A DNA stretch of 64,000 bases from Thermoanaerobacterium sp. RBIITD (GTDB taxonomy: Bacteria; Bacillota; Thermoanaerobacteria; Thermoanaerobacterales; Thermoanaerobacteraceae), in NCBI RefSeq assembly GCF_900205865.1, contig NZ_LT906662.1, positions 434,001-498,000 of the forward strand. The letters run 5' to 3'. Shown here piece after piece: positions 55,674 through 64,000 of this stretch. Under the pieces are notes generated by a model that did not search any database, had not been told where the DNA came from, and saw only the letters and a list, made by a program, of their open reading frames with translations. The translations under genes and the position numbers were made by a program. Each line of letters begins with the position of its first letter. Position 1 is the first letter of the stretch.

Positions 55674-56269
55674 TTAAAATCCTCCAAATTTTTTTCAAGA
55701 TAATTTCTTAACTTTATAAGTGCCATTGCCCTATGGCTTACTTCATTTTTTTCTTCGACTGAAAGCTCAGCTAAGGTTTTACCAAGCTTATCGACATAAA
55801 AAACCGGATCATAACCAAAACCATTTTCGCCTCGAGGGTTTTCTAATATTCTACCTTCTACTTTACCCTCTATTATAACCTCTTTTTCTTTATAAATCAA
55901 AGCTATTACAGTTTTAAAAGTAGCTCTCCTCTTATTTGCCGGGACACCTTCTAACATTTTTAGTAGTTTTTTATTGTTATCATCATATGTTGCATTTTCT
56001 CCGGCAAATCTCGCAGTATACACGCCAGGTTTACCATCTAAGTAATCAACAAATAAGCCTGTATCATCTGCTATTATTATATCATCTTTATAATTTTTAA
56101 GTGACCTTGCCTTAATAAGTGCATTTTCTTCGATTGTGCTACCAGTTTCTTCAACCTCATTATAAATCCCGATGTCTCCCATTGATAATACTTCGATATT
56201 ATCTTTCTTGAAAAAGTTTCTTATTTCCTCTACTTTATGTTCATTGTGGGTTGCTACTATTAGCTTCAT
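55670..56269 (-). CDS. rdgB: XTP/dITP diphosphatase (RdgB/HAM1)
   Basis: 199 residues. House-cleaning pyrophosphatase that removes inosine/xanthosine triphosphates. Motifs: [12 protein letters not shown] at the start, [24 protein letters not shown] and NGFGYDPVF, with [10 protein letters not shown] near the end. The start at 56269 (MKLIVATHN) is chosen because five extra residues from 56284 are not conserved. Overlaps rph by about 29 bp. Confidence 0.95.
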   Translation of the reverse strand: MKLIVATHNEHKVEEIRNFFKKDNIEVLSMGDIGIYNEVEETGSTIEENALIKARSLKNYKDDIIIADDTGLFVDYLDGKPGVYTARFAGENATYDDNNKKLLKMLEGVPANKRRATFKTVIALIYKEKEVIIEGKVEGRILENPRGENGFGYDPVFYVDKLGKTLAELSVEEKNEVSHRAMALIKLRNYLEKNLEDFK

Positions 56270-57014
56270 TATGTTCAGCTCCAATTTTTAATGATAGTTC
56301 ACCGAGTACATCTTTTTGTATTTCTATTATTTTTTTGAGTCCATTTTCCGCAAGTTCCATTAATTCTGTTAAATCACTTTTAGAAAATGGTCCTCCCTCA
56401 CCAGTACCCTGTACTTCTACAAATTCTCCTTTGTCTGTCATAACAATATTCATATCTACATGTGCATTGCAGTCTTCTAGATAACATAAATCGAGAAGCT
56501 TATTATTGCCTACCATTCCTACGCTGACAGCAGCAACAAAACTTTTTATCGGAAATTCATTAATAGTCCCTTTTTGCAAAAGTTTATACATAGCATCAAC
56601 AAGGGCTATAAATGAACCTGTTATAGAGGCTGTCCTTGTACCACCATCTGCTTGTATAACATCACAATCAATCCATACAGTCTTTTCACCAAGTACATCT
56701 AAATCGACGACAGCCCTTAGAGCTCTACCTATAAGTCTTTGGATTTCCATTGTGCGCCCTGATTGTTTCCCTTTAGTTGCCTCTCTTTGCGTTCTTGTTT
56801 CAGTTGCCCTCGGTATCATGGAATATTCACTGGTAATCCAGCCTTTTCCCGTACCCTTTTGAAATGGTGGAACTTTATCTTCTATTGATGCAGTACATAT
56901 TACCTTTGTATTTCCGACTTCTATTAATACAGATCCTTCAGCATATCTATTAAAATTTCTAGTTATCTTAATAGGTCTTAAATCTTTTGCGTCTCTTCCA
57001 TCTATTCTTTTCAT
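56241..57014 (-). CDS. rph: RNase PH
   Basis: 257 residues. Phosphorolytic 3'-5' exoribonuclease for tRNA 3' trimming. Conserved features are [29 protein letters not shown], the [15 protein letters not shown] block, [18 protein letters not shown] and [13 protein letters not shown]. First gene of the rph-rdgB-phosphodiesterase operon. Confidence 0.96.
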   Translation of the reverse strand: MKRIDGRDAKDLRPIKITRNFNRYAEGSVLIEVGNTKVICTASIEDKVPPFQKGTGKGWITSEYSMIPRATETRTQREATKGKQSGRTMEIQRLIGRALRAVVDLDVLGEKTVWIDCDVIQADGGTRTASITGSFIALVDAMYKLLQKGTINEFPIKSFVAAVSVGMVGNNKLLDLCYLEDCNAHVDMNIVMTDKGEFVEVQGTGEGGPFSKSDLTELMELAENGLKKIIEIQKDVLGELSLKIGAEHNEANSSNPQ

Positions 57015-57136
57015 GTCTTCAGCCCTTTCATATTTTATAATATCATTTTAGCCTTGTTTTATTTTTATTATCCATCACATTAAATACAATATTATTTTAA
57101 AACCTTTTAAGATATTTTACAAGAAAACAAATGAAA

Positions 57137-57163
57137 AAAACAGGCTTAATTAATGCCTGTTTT
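57137..57163 (-). terminator. Terminator of the amidase gene
   Basis: 9-bp stem AAAACAGGC/GCCTGTTTT with a 9-nt loop and T run on the minus strand, at the stop codon. Confidence 0.9.
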
Positions 57164-58925
57164 AATTATTCATATAAACTGAACCAGATACAGTAGTTTG
57201 AACACTGCCATTTTTAACCTTATCAAAGTACTCGACTATTCCATTGTATATTCCCTGTGCAACCTTCCATTGAAAATTGTCATCTTGTAAAAGTTTCGCA
57301 TCAGATGGATTAGTAACAAATCCTGTTTCAACCAAAACTGCCGGCATTTTTGTCTGATTCAGAACAACTAAATTCGGTCTTTCTGATAGTCCTCTATCTG
57401 TTGTACTAATTTGTTTCATTAAATTGTCATGTATAATTTGTGCAAATGTCCTATTATCTCTAGTATCCCCTCTATCTCCATTTGGAAAATATAAAATAGT
57501 CGTTCCATTTGCGGATGGAGAATCAAAAGAATCAGAATGTATGCTTACAAAGACATCTGCGCCTGCATTATTCGCCTGATATGGTCTATCGTAAAGTCCA
57601 ACATCGACATCAGACTCCCTTGAAATCATAGTCCGGTAACCACCTTTTTCAAGGAGTGTTTTTAGTTTTAATCCTATGGCCAAATTAATATCCGCTTCAC
57701 GGATTCCACCAACACCTATTGCACCCGGATCTGAACCTCCATGTCCAGGATCAATATAAACGAGTTGTTTTTTGTTTGGATCTGGTTTAATTACAACCAT
57801 CACTATTCCTTGCCCCATAAGTTGAACATTAAAATCTGCTTTTATATTTGTATCTGCAACGACCCTTACAGTATTTTCATCAAGTTGTGAATACCGTATA
57901 TCTGTTATAATATTACCGCTGAATGGAATAGATCCTGCAAGTTTACCATCGGGCATATTTAATGACGTCTCTGGTATATCAATGATAATCTTATTGTCAC
58001 CATTTCTCAATGGATTAAAATGATTTGCGTCTGTTCTTATTACAAGTTGATCACCATTATCTACCTTTGTTGCGCTTATATTTGTTACCGTATTTTTTCC
58101 GATTTTAAAAGATATATTGAATTCCTTCTTATCCTGTGATTGTGTAATAGAAAATGGCATTTGATAATCCATATTCACTACAAGCCTTGTTATTGCCGTT
58201 GGTTCTAATTGATTTTGTCCAATGTAAGCTAAGTTGAGTCCATTTTTATTAATAGATATCTGCTTACTTGCAGAAGCATTAATAGCATTACTAAAATCAA
58301 AATAAACTCTTACACTTGTATCATCATTAACAGTGCCTTGTTTATATGATATAGGTCCATCCGCTTTAACAGTTATAGTATATACACCATTTGAGAATGT
58401 AGATGTAAAGTCAGTTATATTAATATTATTAACGGTTGGTAGTGATGAAACAGCTTTTTTTGTTGCTTGTATTAAATATTTATCGCCTATCCATTTTACA
58501 TCATAGCCGAGGTTTTCAAATAAAAAGCGCATAGGAACATATGATACTCCCCAGTTAACAATTCTTGCTGGTGCTGGTAGAGAAACTTTATTGCCATCTA
58601 CTATTGCATAATCCCTGCCTATAAAAAATTTAAAAACTTTGTCCTTTGTAATAGTTACTGTTTGTGTCGCAATATCCCAATCAACTTTAGCTCCTAACCC
58701 CTCTGCTATTGACCTTGCTGGGACAATAGTATTTCCATCTAATATGAGTGGTGGATTTGTACTTGTATTAAATGGCTTACCATCGACAGTAATAGTAACA
58801 TCCGGTGCGTTATAATTTATCATCTTATTATCAATAGGTATATATCCTTTATATGCATAGGCAGTTATGTAAAGTGTAGATAGTAACATTAGAAGCGCAA
58901 AAAATGTTATGACTTTTTTCAACAT
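57162..58925 (-). CDS. Secreted N-acetylmuramoyl-L-alanine amidase
   Basis: 587 residues. A signal peptide (KKVITFFALLMLLSTLYITA) is followed by a copper-amine-oxidase-N-like domain (about 45-165; LDGNTIVPARSIAEGLGA), two AMIN-like beta domains (about 175-370) and a C-terminal amidase_3 domain. The zinc site is in YIDPGHGGSDPGA, the Glu in IREADINLAI, and the later SIHSDSF and LVETGFV. It cleaves the peptide from peptidoglycan in the wall. The start at 58925 follows GGGGGG; earlier codons lack this. Confidence 0.93.
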   Translation of the reverse strand: MLKKVITFFALLMLLSTLYITAYAYKGYIPIDNKMINYNAPDVTITVDGKPFNTSTNPPLILDGNTIVPARSIAEGLGAKVDWDIATQTVTITKDKVFKFFIGRDYAIVDGNKVSLPAPARIVNWGVSYVPMRFLFENLGYDVKWIGDKYLIQATKKAVSSLPTVNNINITDFTSTFSNGVYTITVKADGPISYKQGTVNDDTSVRVYFDFSNAINASASKQISINKNGLNLAYIGQNQLEPTAITRLVVNMDYQMPFSITQSQDKKEFNISFKIGKNTVTNISATKVDNGDQLVIRTDANHFNPLRNGDNKIIIDIPETSLNMPDGKLAGSIPFSGNIITDIRYSQLDENTVRVVADTNIKADFNVQLMGQGIVMVVIKPDPNKKQLVYIDPGHGGSDPGAIGVGGIREADINLAIGLKLKTLLEKGGYRTMISRESDVDVGLYDRPYQANNAGADVFVSIHSDSFDSPSANGTTILYFPNGDRGDTRDNRTFAQIIHDNLMKQISTTDRGLSERPNLVVLNQTKMPAVLVETGFVTNPSDAKLLQDDNFQWKVAQGIYNGIVEYFDKVKNGSVQTTVSGSVYMNN

Positions 58926-59157
58926 TTTCCCCCCTTTGCGTATGTTATTTGATGTGTTTTGGAACATACTTTTATCATATTATATTTATATTACAGAAAG
59001 ATTACAAACACATTACAAATTTATTAACTTTATGATAAACTATACTATTTTGGTAAATAAATTTTATTATTTGTAAAAATTAAGGGCATAATTATATTTT
59101 ACTATGTAAATTAATATTTTCGCAAATCGAGGGAATATTATTCATGAGGTGAGTTAT

Positions 59158-59325
59158 ATGTCATATATAAATTGCAGTACAAATTGTGTTTATCAAGCTA
59201 ATGGCAAATGCTTCCTTTCAAAAATAGCTGATAATATGATATCCTCTGGTAACAATAGCGGATTTGCCTTATCACAGAATAGAAAAGATAATATTTCAGA
59301 TTGCTCATATTACAGAAAAAAATAA
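59158..59325 (+). CDS. 55-aa Cys-containing protein, DUF1540-like
   Basis: Reads SYINCSTNCVYQANGKCFLS with a further CSYYRKK end: four cysteines in a CX3CX7C...C pattern like small DUF1540-type proteins of spore-formers. GAGGTGA lies 5 bp before the ATG. Possibly a metal-binding or spore-associated protein. Divergent from the amidase gene. Confidence 0.65.
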   Translation: MSYINCSTNCVYQANGKCFLSKIADNMISSGNNSGFALSQNRKDNISDCSYYRKK

Positions 59326-59393
59326 ATAAAAACATTAAAATTATTTACTCATTAAAAAATTAATCATTATTAAATCATTATTATTAAAAAAAG

Positions 59394-59429
59394 AGATAAA
59401 ATAAGGAAGGATATTTCCTTATTTTATCT
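59394..59429. terminator. Bidirectional terminator
   Basis: Perfect 15-bp stem (59394-59408 with 59415-59429; core AAAATAAGGAA/TTCCTTATTTT) between the convergent small Cys protein and membrane protein genes. It overlaps the latter's stop. Confidence 0.88.
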
Positions 59430-60998
59430 TATAACAAATGGCGCATAAAATAAATTAGTTAAAATGGCGTCTATTATCAGCATAAATGTAAACGCTGCAA
59501 AATTTGAATTGAACTTTTTCCCACCAAAATAAATCTTTGTTAAAATAAATGATATTACTGTAAATACAAGTGGCATTAGTATAAAATTATACGGAAATGC
59601 AAAACCATGTATGTTTATTTTTATAGATTGCGGTGGATAAAAAATATATTTTGATATACTATATATTATTGAGCCTATATAAAATGACAAAATAGCTTCG
59701 TTTCTAAATTTTTTAGGCTCGAATAACAGTATTACAACAAACCATCCGTAGGCAGGTAATGAACCTGCAATTATGAATATGAGTCCAAGAAGCAGTGAAG
59801 CAGCATTTCTTTGAATTGATGTGCTTACAGCATATTGCTTATCTACTAACCTTATATTATTTAAAATTTCTTTATATACTTTATTTGTAGATGCAGCATA
59901 TACATCATATCTTTCAAATCCTCCAGCTTCAATCCATGTAAGATATTCATCATTTTGTATTTTTAGCAACGTCGGCATAGATGCCCAAGTACCGGTTCTA
60001 GTCGCAAGTTCAGACATTATAGGCTTTCCATCTTTCCATTTTGAATATATTATTTCTGTAGATTCGTTTGGTTGATTTCCGAAATTACTTAATACGACAT
60101 TGCCAGATGCTGCTAGATAAACATTTCTATTATCATCTAAAACATCATAGCTACTTATATTTTGTACATTTCCAATCCTATTAATATTTAATACAACACT
60201 TTTGTCCCCCGAGTTATCTAAAACTCCATTTTTAAAATAAAAATAATTAAGTTTATAATCACTTTTAGATGTTAAATTATAAAATAGGTATATTCCACCA
60301 TCGTATGCTATTCTTAGGTTTTCTATATCTGTAAATGATGATATTGATAGTTTATGTAATGGATTCAAATTGTCCCATTTACTTCCGTCATATGTCAATA
60401 AATATATGAATCTATCATAATTAATTCCGGTCAATAAAGCAACATAGATTTTATTATTAATCTCCTTAACATCTATTTCCCTAATATTCTTAATTTGCTG
60501 TAGGTTTCCTGTCTGAGTTAGTCTATCATTTTCAAATTTGTATAAATAAACTCCACTGTCATTAAAAGCAATTATTTCATTGTTTATTATAGTATAACCG
60601 TTCAAATTTATTTCATAATTTATTAAATTTCCGCCATCTATATTTACAGACCATAATGAATTTTTTTTCAGAAAATATAGCCTTCCATTGTAAAATTTAA
60701 TATTGTTAATATCTGCTTCCTTTAAGCCATCCACATTAATGTATTTAGTTTCTATTTCTCTTGGATCTTTAATATTAATTAATTTTATTCTGTTATCTTC
60801 CGGCAATACAGTTAATATTTTACCATTATATGTAAATATATATGTCGATTTATTATATTTTTTCGATCCATATTTAAAATCCCTACTCCAGTCCATTGAT
60901 GGTGTTTGTGACACTGATAAAAGGTATTCATTATAATGAAAAATTATTAATGATACAGCAATCATAACTATTATTATTATAGAAATAAATCTCTTCAT
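59424..60998 (-). CDS. Hypothetical membrane-anchored protein
   Basis: 524 residues, not recognised. An N-terminal membrane segment or signal anchor (ISIIIIVMIAVSLIIF) is followed by about 370 extracytoplasmic residues of beta-rich repeats with many Asn/Tyr (FYNGRLYFLKKNSLWSVNID, a propeller-like pattern). Four to five hydrophobic helices close the protein (SLLLGLIFIIAGSLPAYGWF onward). The plan suggests a surface sensor or scaffold. It stands alone, with terminators on both sides. Confidence 0.65.
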   Translation of the reverse strand: MKRFISIIIIVMIAVSLIIFHYNEYLLSVSQTPSMDWSRDFKYGSKKYNKSTYIFTYNGKILTVLPEDNRIKLINIKDPREIETKYINVDGLKEADINNIKFYNGRLYFLKKNSLWSVNIDGGNLINYEINLNGYTIINNEIIAFNDSGVYLYKFENDRLTQTGNLQQIKNIREIDVKEINNKIYVALLTGINYDRFIYLLTYDGSKWDNLNPLHKLSISSFTDIENLRIAYDGGIYLFYNLTSKSDYKLNYFYFKNGVLDNSGDKSVVLNINRIGNVQNISSYDVLDDNRNVYLAASGNVVLSNFGNQPNESTEIIYSKWKDGKPIMSELATRTGTWASMPTLLKIQNDEYLTWIEAGGFERYDVYAASTNKVYKEILNNIRLVDKQYAVSTSIQRNAASLLLGLIFIIAGSLPAYGWFVVILLFEPKKFRNEAILSFYIGSIIYSISKYIFYPPQSIKINIHGFAFPYNFILMPLVFTVISFILTKIYFGGKKFNSNFAAFTFMLIIDAILTNLFYAPFVIR

Positions 60999-61079
60999 TT
61001 TCGATATTATTCACACTCCATTCTCCTAAATATGAAATATCAAAACGTATCATTATTTTACAGTCTGAAAATTATAGAC

Positions 61080-61106
61080 TAAAAAGGCACTCCTTCGAGT
61101 GCCTTA
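61080..61106 (-). terminator. Terminator after the opp ATPase genes
   Basis: Perfect 9-bp stem AAGGCACTC/GAGTGCCTT with a CTTC/GAAG tetraloop and T run, at the stop of the OppF-like gene. Confidence 0.93.
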
Positions 61107-62069
61107 TTTATCAAAGAGATGACATGCTACATGATGTCCACTGCCAACTTCTTTTAATGGTGGTATAACTTCGCTACAAATATCCATCGCATATTTACAT
61201 CTTGTTCTAAATCTGCAACCAGATGGTGGATTTATCGGGCTTGGCACATCACCTTCCAGAATAATACGCTCTCTATTCTTCTCAACTTCGGGATCTGGAA
61301 TTGGTACAGCCGACAGTAATGCCTGTGTATATGGATGAAGTGGATTTTTGTATAGCTCTCCACTCTGGGTTAATTCAACTATCACACCAAGATACATAAC
61401 AGCTACTCTATCGCTTATATGCCTTACCATACTTAAATCATGGGCAATAAAAAGATACGTAAGTCCTTTTTCCTGCTGTAGGTTCATTAATAAATTTACA
61501 ATTTGTGCCTGAATCGATACATCTAGTGCTGATATAGGTTCATCACACACGATAAATTGCGGTTCAATTGCCATGGCCCTTGCAATGCCGATTCTCTGCC
61601 TCTGTCCACCAGAAAATTCATGCGGAAACCTATTAGCATGTTCACGATTTAATCCGACAAGTTCTAGAAGATTGTATATTCTTTCTCTTCTTTCTTTACC
61701 ACTATATAGCCCATGTATATCTATTCCTTCACCAATAATATCTCCAACTGTCATACGTGGATTCAATGATGCATATGGATCTTGGAAAATCATCTGGGCT
61801 TTTCTTGCAAATTTTCTTCTTGTTTCATCATTCATATTATGGATGGGAATATCATCGAATACTACCGATCCACCTGTCGCTTCATAAAGCCCAATTATGG
61901 TTCTTCCGGTTGTAGATTTGCCACAGCCTGATTCACCAACAAGGCCTAATGTTTCGCCCTTTTTTATATTAAAACTCACATCATCAACGGCTTTTAAAAC
62001 ACCGCCGCTGACATGGAAGTATTTTTTCAAATTTTTAACTTCTAATATCACGTTATCCTTCACTTGCAT
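61104..62069 (-). CDS. oppF: Oligopeptide ABC transporter ATPase, OppF type
   Basis: 321 residues. Walker A is GESGCGKST, the signature FSGGQRQRI, Walker B FIVCDEPIS (Ile-Ser in place of Thr) and the H-loop IAHDL. It has the C-terminal oligopeptide-transporter domain with cysteines CRFRTRCKYAMDIC that may hold an iron-sulfur cluster. It works as a pair with OppD. Overlaps oppD by 17 bp. Confidence 0.92.
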   Translation of the reverse strand: MQVKDNVILEVKNLKKYFHVSGGVLKAVDDVSFNIKKGETLGLVGESGCGKSTTGRTIIGLYEATGGSVVFDDIPIHNMNDETRRKFARKAQMIFQDPYASLNPRMTVGDIIGEGIDIHGLYSGKERRERIYNLLELVGLNREHANRFPHEFSGGQRQRIGIARAMAIEPQFIVCDEPISALDVSIQAQIVNLLMNLQQEKGLTYLFIAHDLSMVRHISDRVAVMYLGVIVELTQSGELYKNPLHPYTQALLSAVPIPDPEVEKNRERIILEGDVPSPINPPSGCRFRTRCKYAMDICSEVIPPLKEVGSGHHVACHLFDK

Positions 62070-63087
62070 ACGCCTCCTTCTCTATAGGATTGTTTACCTT
62101 TGGCGCATATGGATGTTTAAGCCAGCATGCAACTTTATGTGATACGCTTTCCTCTGAATATTCAGGTGGTGCTTCATGGCATATTTTCATAGCATAATCA
62201 CATCTTGCAGCGAAAGGACATCCAACAGGCGGTGCAAACAAGTCAGGAGGTGTTCCTATTATTGGTACAAGCCTTTCCTTGTTTTGTGCATCAAGTCTTG
62301 GAACTGATTTTAATAGTCCCCATGTATACGGATGTTGAGGATGTTTAAATATTTCTTCTGCTGTACCTGTTTCAATAATCTTTCCTGCATACATTACGAT
62401 TATTCTCTCAGCAATATCCGCTACAACGCCTAAGTCATGCGTTATCATTATTATCGAAGTATTAAATTCCTTTTGTAAATCTTTCATTAAATCTAAAATC
62501 TGTGCTTGTATCGTAACATCCAATGCCGTTGTCGGTTCGTCAGCGATTAAAAGTTTCGGCTTACATGCGAGTGCTATAGCAATCATCGCTCTCTGCCTCA
62601 TTCCGCCGGAAAATTCATGTGGATACTGATTTATCCTTCTATCTGCATTCGGTATTCCAACAACATCTAGCATTTCTTTAGCCATTTTCATGGCTTCTGA
62701 TTTTGATACCTTCTGATGCTTTAAAATTACTTCCGCAATCTGCTTTCCAATTGTCATAGTTGGATTTAATGATGTCATAGGATCCTGGAATATCATACCT
62801 ATTTCAGAACCTCTAACTGTTTGCATCTGTCTTTCACTATATTTAGATATCTCTTTACCGTCAAATATTATCTTACCTGCTTTAAACCTCCCTGGTGGCT
62901 CTGGGTTAAGTCTCATTACAGCTTGCATTGTAACAGATTTTCCACAACCAGATTCGCCAACAATAGCTAAAGATTCACCTTTCATAACTTGAAAGCTAAC
63001 ATCTCTAACTGCCTTTACTTCGCCGGCATATGTGTCAAATGAATATTCTAGATTTTGTACATCCAATAAAATTTCCCTATCTTCCAA
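62053..63087 (-). CDS. oppD: Oligopeptide ABC transporter ATPase, OppD type
   Basis: 344 residues. Walker A is GESGCGKSV, the signature FSGGMRQRA, Walker B LLIADEPTT and the H-loop ITHDL. C-terminal Cys motif CPFAARCDYAMKIC. Encoded after the permease gene. In an organism using RRNPP peptides, such an Opp system could also import signals. Confidence 0.92.
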   Translation of the reverse strand: MEDREILLDVQNLEYSFDTYAGEVKAVRDVSFQVMKGESLAIVGESGCGKSVTMQAVMRLNPEPPGRFKAGKIIFDGKEISKYSERQMQTVRGSEIGMIFQDPMTSLNPTMTIGKQIAEVILKHQKVSKSEAMKMAKEMLDVVGIPNADRRINQYPHEFSGGMRQRAMIAIALACKPKLLIADEPTTALDVTIQAQILDLMKDLQKEFNTSIIMITHDLGVVADIAERIIVMYAGKIIETGTAEEIFKHPQHPYTWGLLKSVPRLDAQNKERLVPIIGTPPDLFAPPVGCPFAARCDYAMKICHEAPPEYSEESVSHKVACWLKHPYAPKVNNPIEKEAYASEG

Positions 63088-63101
63088 ATCTCTTACCCCC
63101 T

Positions 63102-64000
63102 TTAGCGGCGAAGTCTCGGATCGAGAGCATCTCTCAAACCGTCACCAAGCATATTAAATGCAAGCATTGTTATACTGATAAAAAATCCCGGTATAAATAG
63201 TTGCATTGGGTACATTAATAAAACTTGTGTAGCATCATTTGCAAGTGTTCCCCAACTTGCAAGTGGTGCTCTTATGCCAAGTCCTATATAACTTAAAAAT
63301 GCCTCTGCAAATATCGCATTCGGTACATCAAATGTCATTGAAACTATTATTGGTCCAAGTGTATTTGGTATAAGATGTCTTAATATTATTCTTCCTGGGC
63401 TCGCTCCAAGTGTCTTTGCCGCAAGAACAAACTCCTGTTCTTTTATCTGCAGTACCTGACCTCTAACTATTCTTGCCATACCAACCCATCCTGTCATAAC
63501 CATAGCGGTAATTATTGTCCAAAGTCCTTGTCCCATAACAACCATTAAAAGTATAACGAGTATTAAATATGGTATTCCATATAGTATATCAACAATACGC
63601 ATCATAATATTATCAACCTGTCCGCCAAGATAACCTGCTATACCACCATATGCAACACCTATTACAGCATCAAGTATAGCTATTATAACACCTATAAAAA
63701 GTGATACTCTTGCACCCATCCATACTCTAACAAATAAATCCCTACCAAGATAATCTGTCCCAAACCAGTGGACATTTGAAAATGGTTTATTTGTATTCAA
63801 TAAGTCCTGATGTGAATAATTAAAAGGCCTCATGTATGGTCCAAATATTGCCATTAAAACGAGCAATCCTAGAAATACTAAAGAAGCCATAGCAATTTTA
63901 TTCATCTTCAATCTGCGCCATGCATCCTGCCAGTAATTTATACTTGGTCGTACGATAGACTGGCTTTCTTCAGCATTAGCACCAACTATTTCAAATTTAT
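63102..64000 (-). CDS. oppC: Oligopeptide ABC transporter permease, OppC type (partial)
   Basis: At least 299 residues; the frame stays open to the window edge, so the start lies outside. It has an N-terminal helix (IAMASLVFLGLLVLMAIFGP), five further hydrophobic segments and the EAA-loop region EFVLAAKTLGASPGRIILRH typical of DppC/OppC. An internal ATG at 63911 is not the start, because conserved upstream residues (SINYWQDAWRRL) are in frame. Confidence 0.92.
   Translation of the reverse strand, partial: KFEIVGANAEESQSIVRPSINYWQDAWRRLKMNKIAMASLVFLGLLVLMAIFGPYMRPFNYSHQDLLNTNKPFSNVHWFGTDYLGRDLFVRVWMGARVSLFIGVIIAILDAVIGVAYGGIAGYLGGQVDNIMMRIVDILYGIPYLILVILLMVVMGQGLWTIITAMVMTGWVGMARIVRGQVLQIKEQEFVLAAKTLGASPGRIILRHLIPNTLGPIIVSMTFDVPNAIFAEAFLSYIGLGIRAPLASWGTLANDATQVLLMYPMQLFIPGFFISITMLAFNMLGDGLRDALDPRLRR

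Overview
The window comes from a low-GC Gram-positive bacterium, most likely a thermophilic saccharolytic clostridium of the Thermoanaerobacterium/Thermoanaerobacter group. The basis is the tig-clpP-clpX-lonB-lonA-engB order, an nfnAB pair, an iron alcohol dehydrogenase, ECF and Opp transporters, AT-rich codon use and strong AGGAGG ribosome sites. The genus is an inference. The window opens inside engB and closes inside an oppC-like permease gene.

Layout. 1-7.9 kb: protein quality control (engB, lon, a degenerate LonB-like ATPase, clpX, clpP, tig), then endonuclease IV. 8-12.7 kb: a response regulator/PAS/GGDEF protein and a marR-MFS efflux pair with shared operators. 13-14.5 kb: TPP riboswitch and thiC. 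14.8-24.1 kb: tRNA-Leu, nfnAB, an alcohol dehydrogenase, a nitroreductase and a VOC protein, among relics of IS21, ISLre2, IS110 and a group II intron. 24.1-28.8 kb: an ECF transporter with uridine-phosphorylase-like enzyme and Crp-type regulator. 29-35.9 kb: IS3 and MFS relics, then a lipid/envelope cluster (uppS relic, radical SAM protein, YidC-like insertase, patatin, PlsC, TetR). 36.1-37.2 kb: relics of mobile DNA.

37.2-54.4 kb is the most interesting part: a roughly 17 kb integrative element in the 3' half of a tRNA-Lys(CTT) gene. It is bounded by a 44-bp direct repeat of the tRNA (one mismatch) and carries an identical 21-bp double 'TTCGCATACA' repeat just inside both ends. It holds an integrase, excisionase-like proteins, a zinc-finger primase and primase-associated helicase, iteron-like repeats, a second tyrosine recombinase and a gene-poor 600-nt stretch with its own promoter. 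That stretch folds on paper into an elaborate RNA with nested long helices and a pseudoknot. The element also carries a small-peptide module: a 44-aa secreted-type propeptide, an 18-aa peptide behind a very strong ribosome site, a radical SAM/SPASM enzyme, a PqqD-like protein, an MFS exporter and an HTH-TPR regulator of RRNPP type. This reads as a peptide-controlled RiPP or signalling locus on a mobile island.

54.3-55.1 kb is a cluster of eight tRNA genes, the first being the integration target. 55.1-64 kb holds housekeeping genes (phosphodiesterase, rdgB, rph, cell-wall amidase), two poorly known small or membrane proteins, and opp genes.

Caution: at least seven reading frames break by one base at or next to an A or T run. 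Some apparent pseudogenes may therefore be sequencing errors. The integrase nonsense codon and its 17-bp tandem duplication are not of that type.
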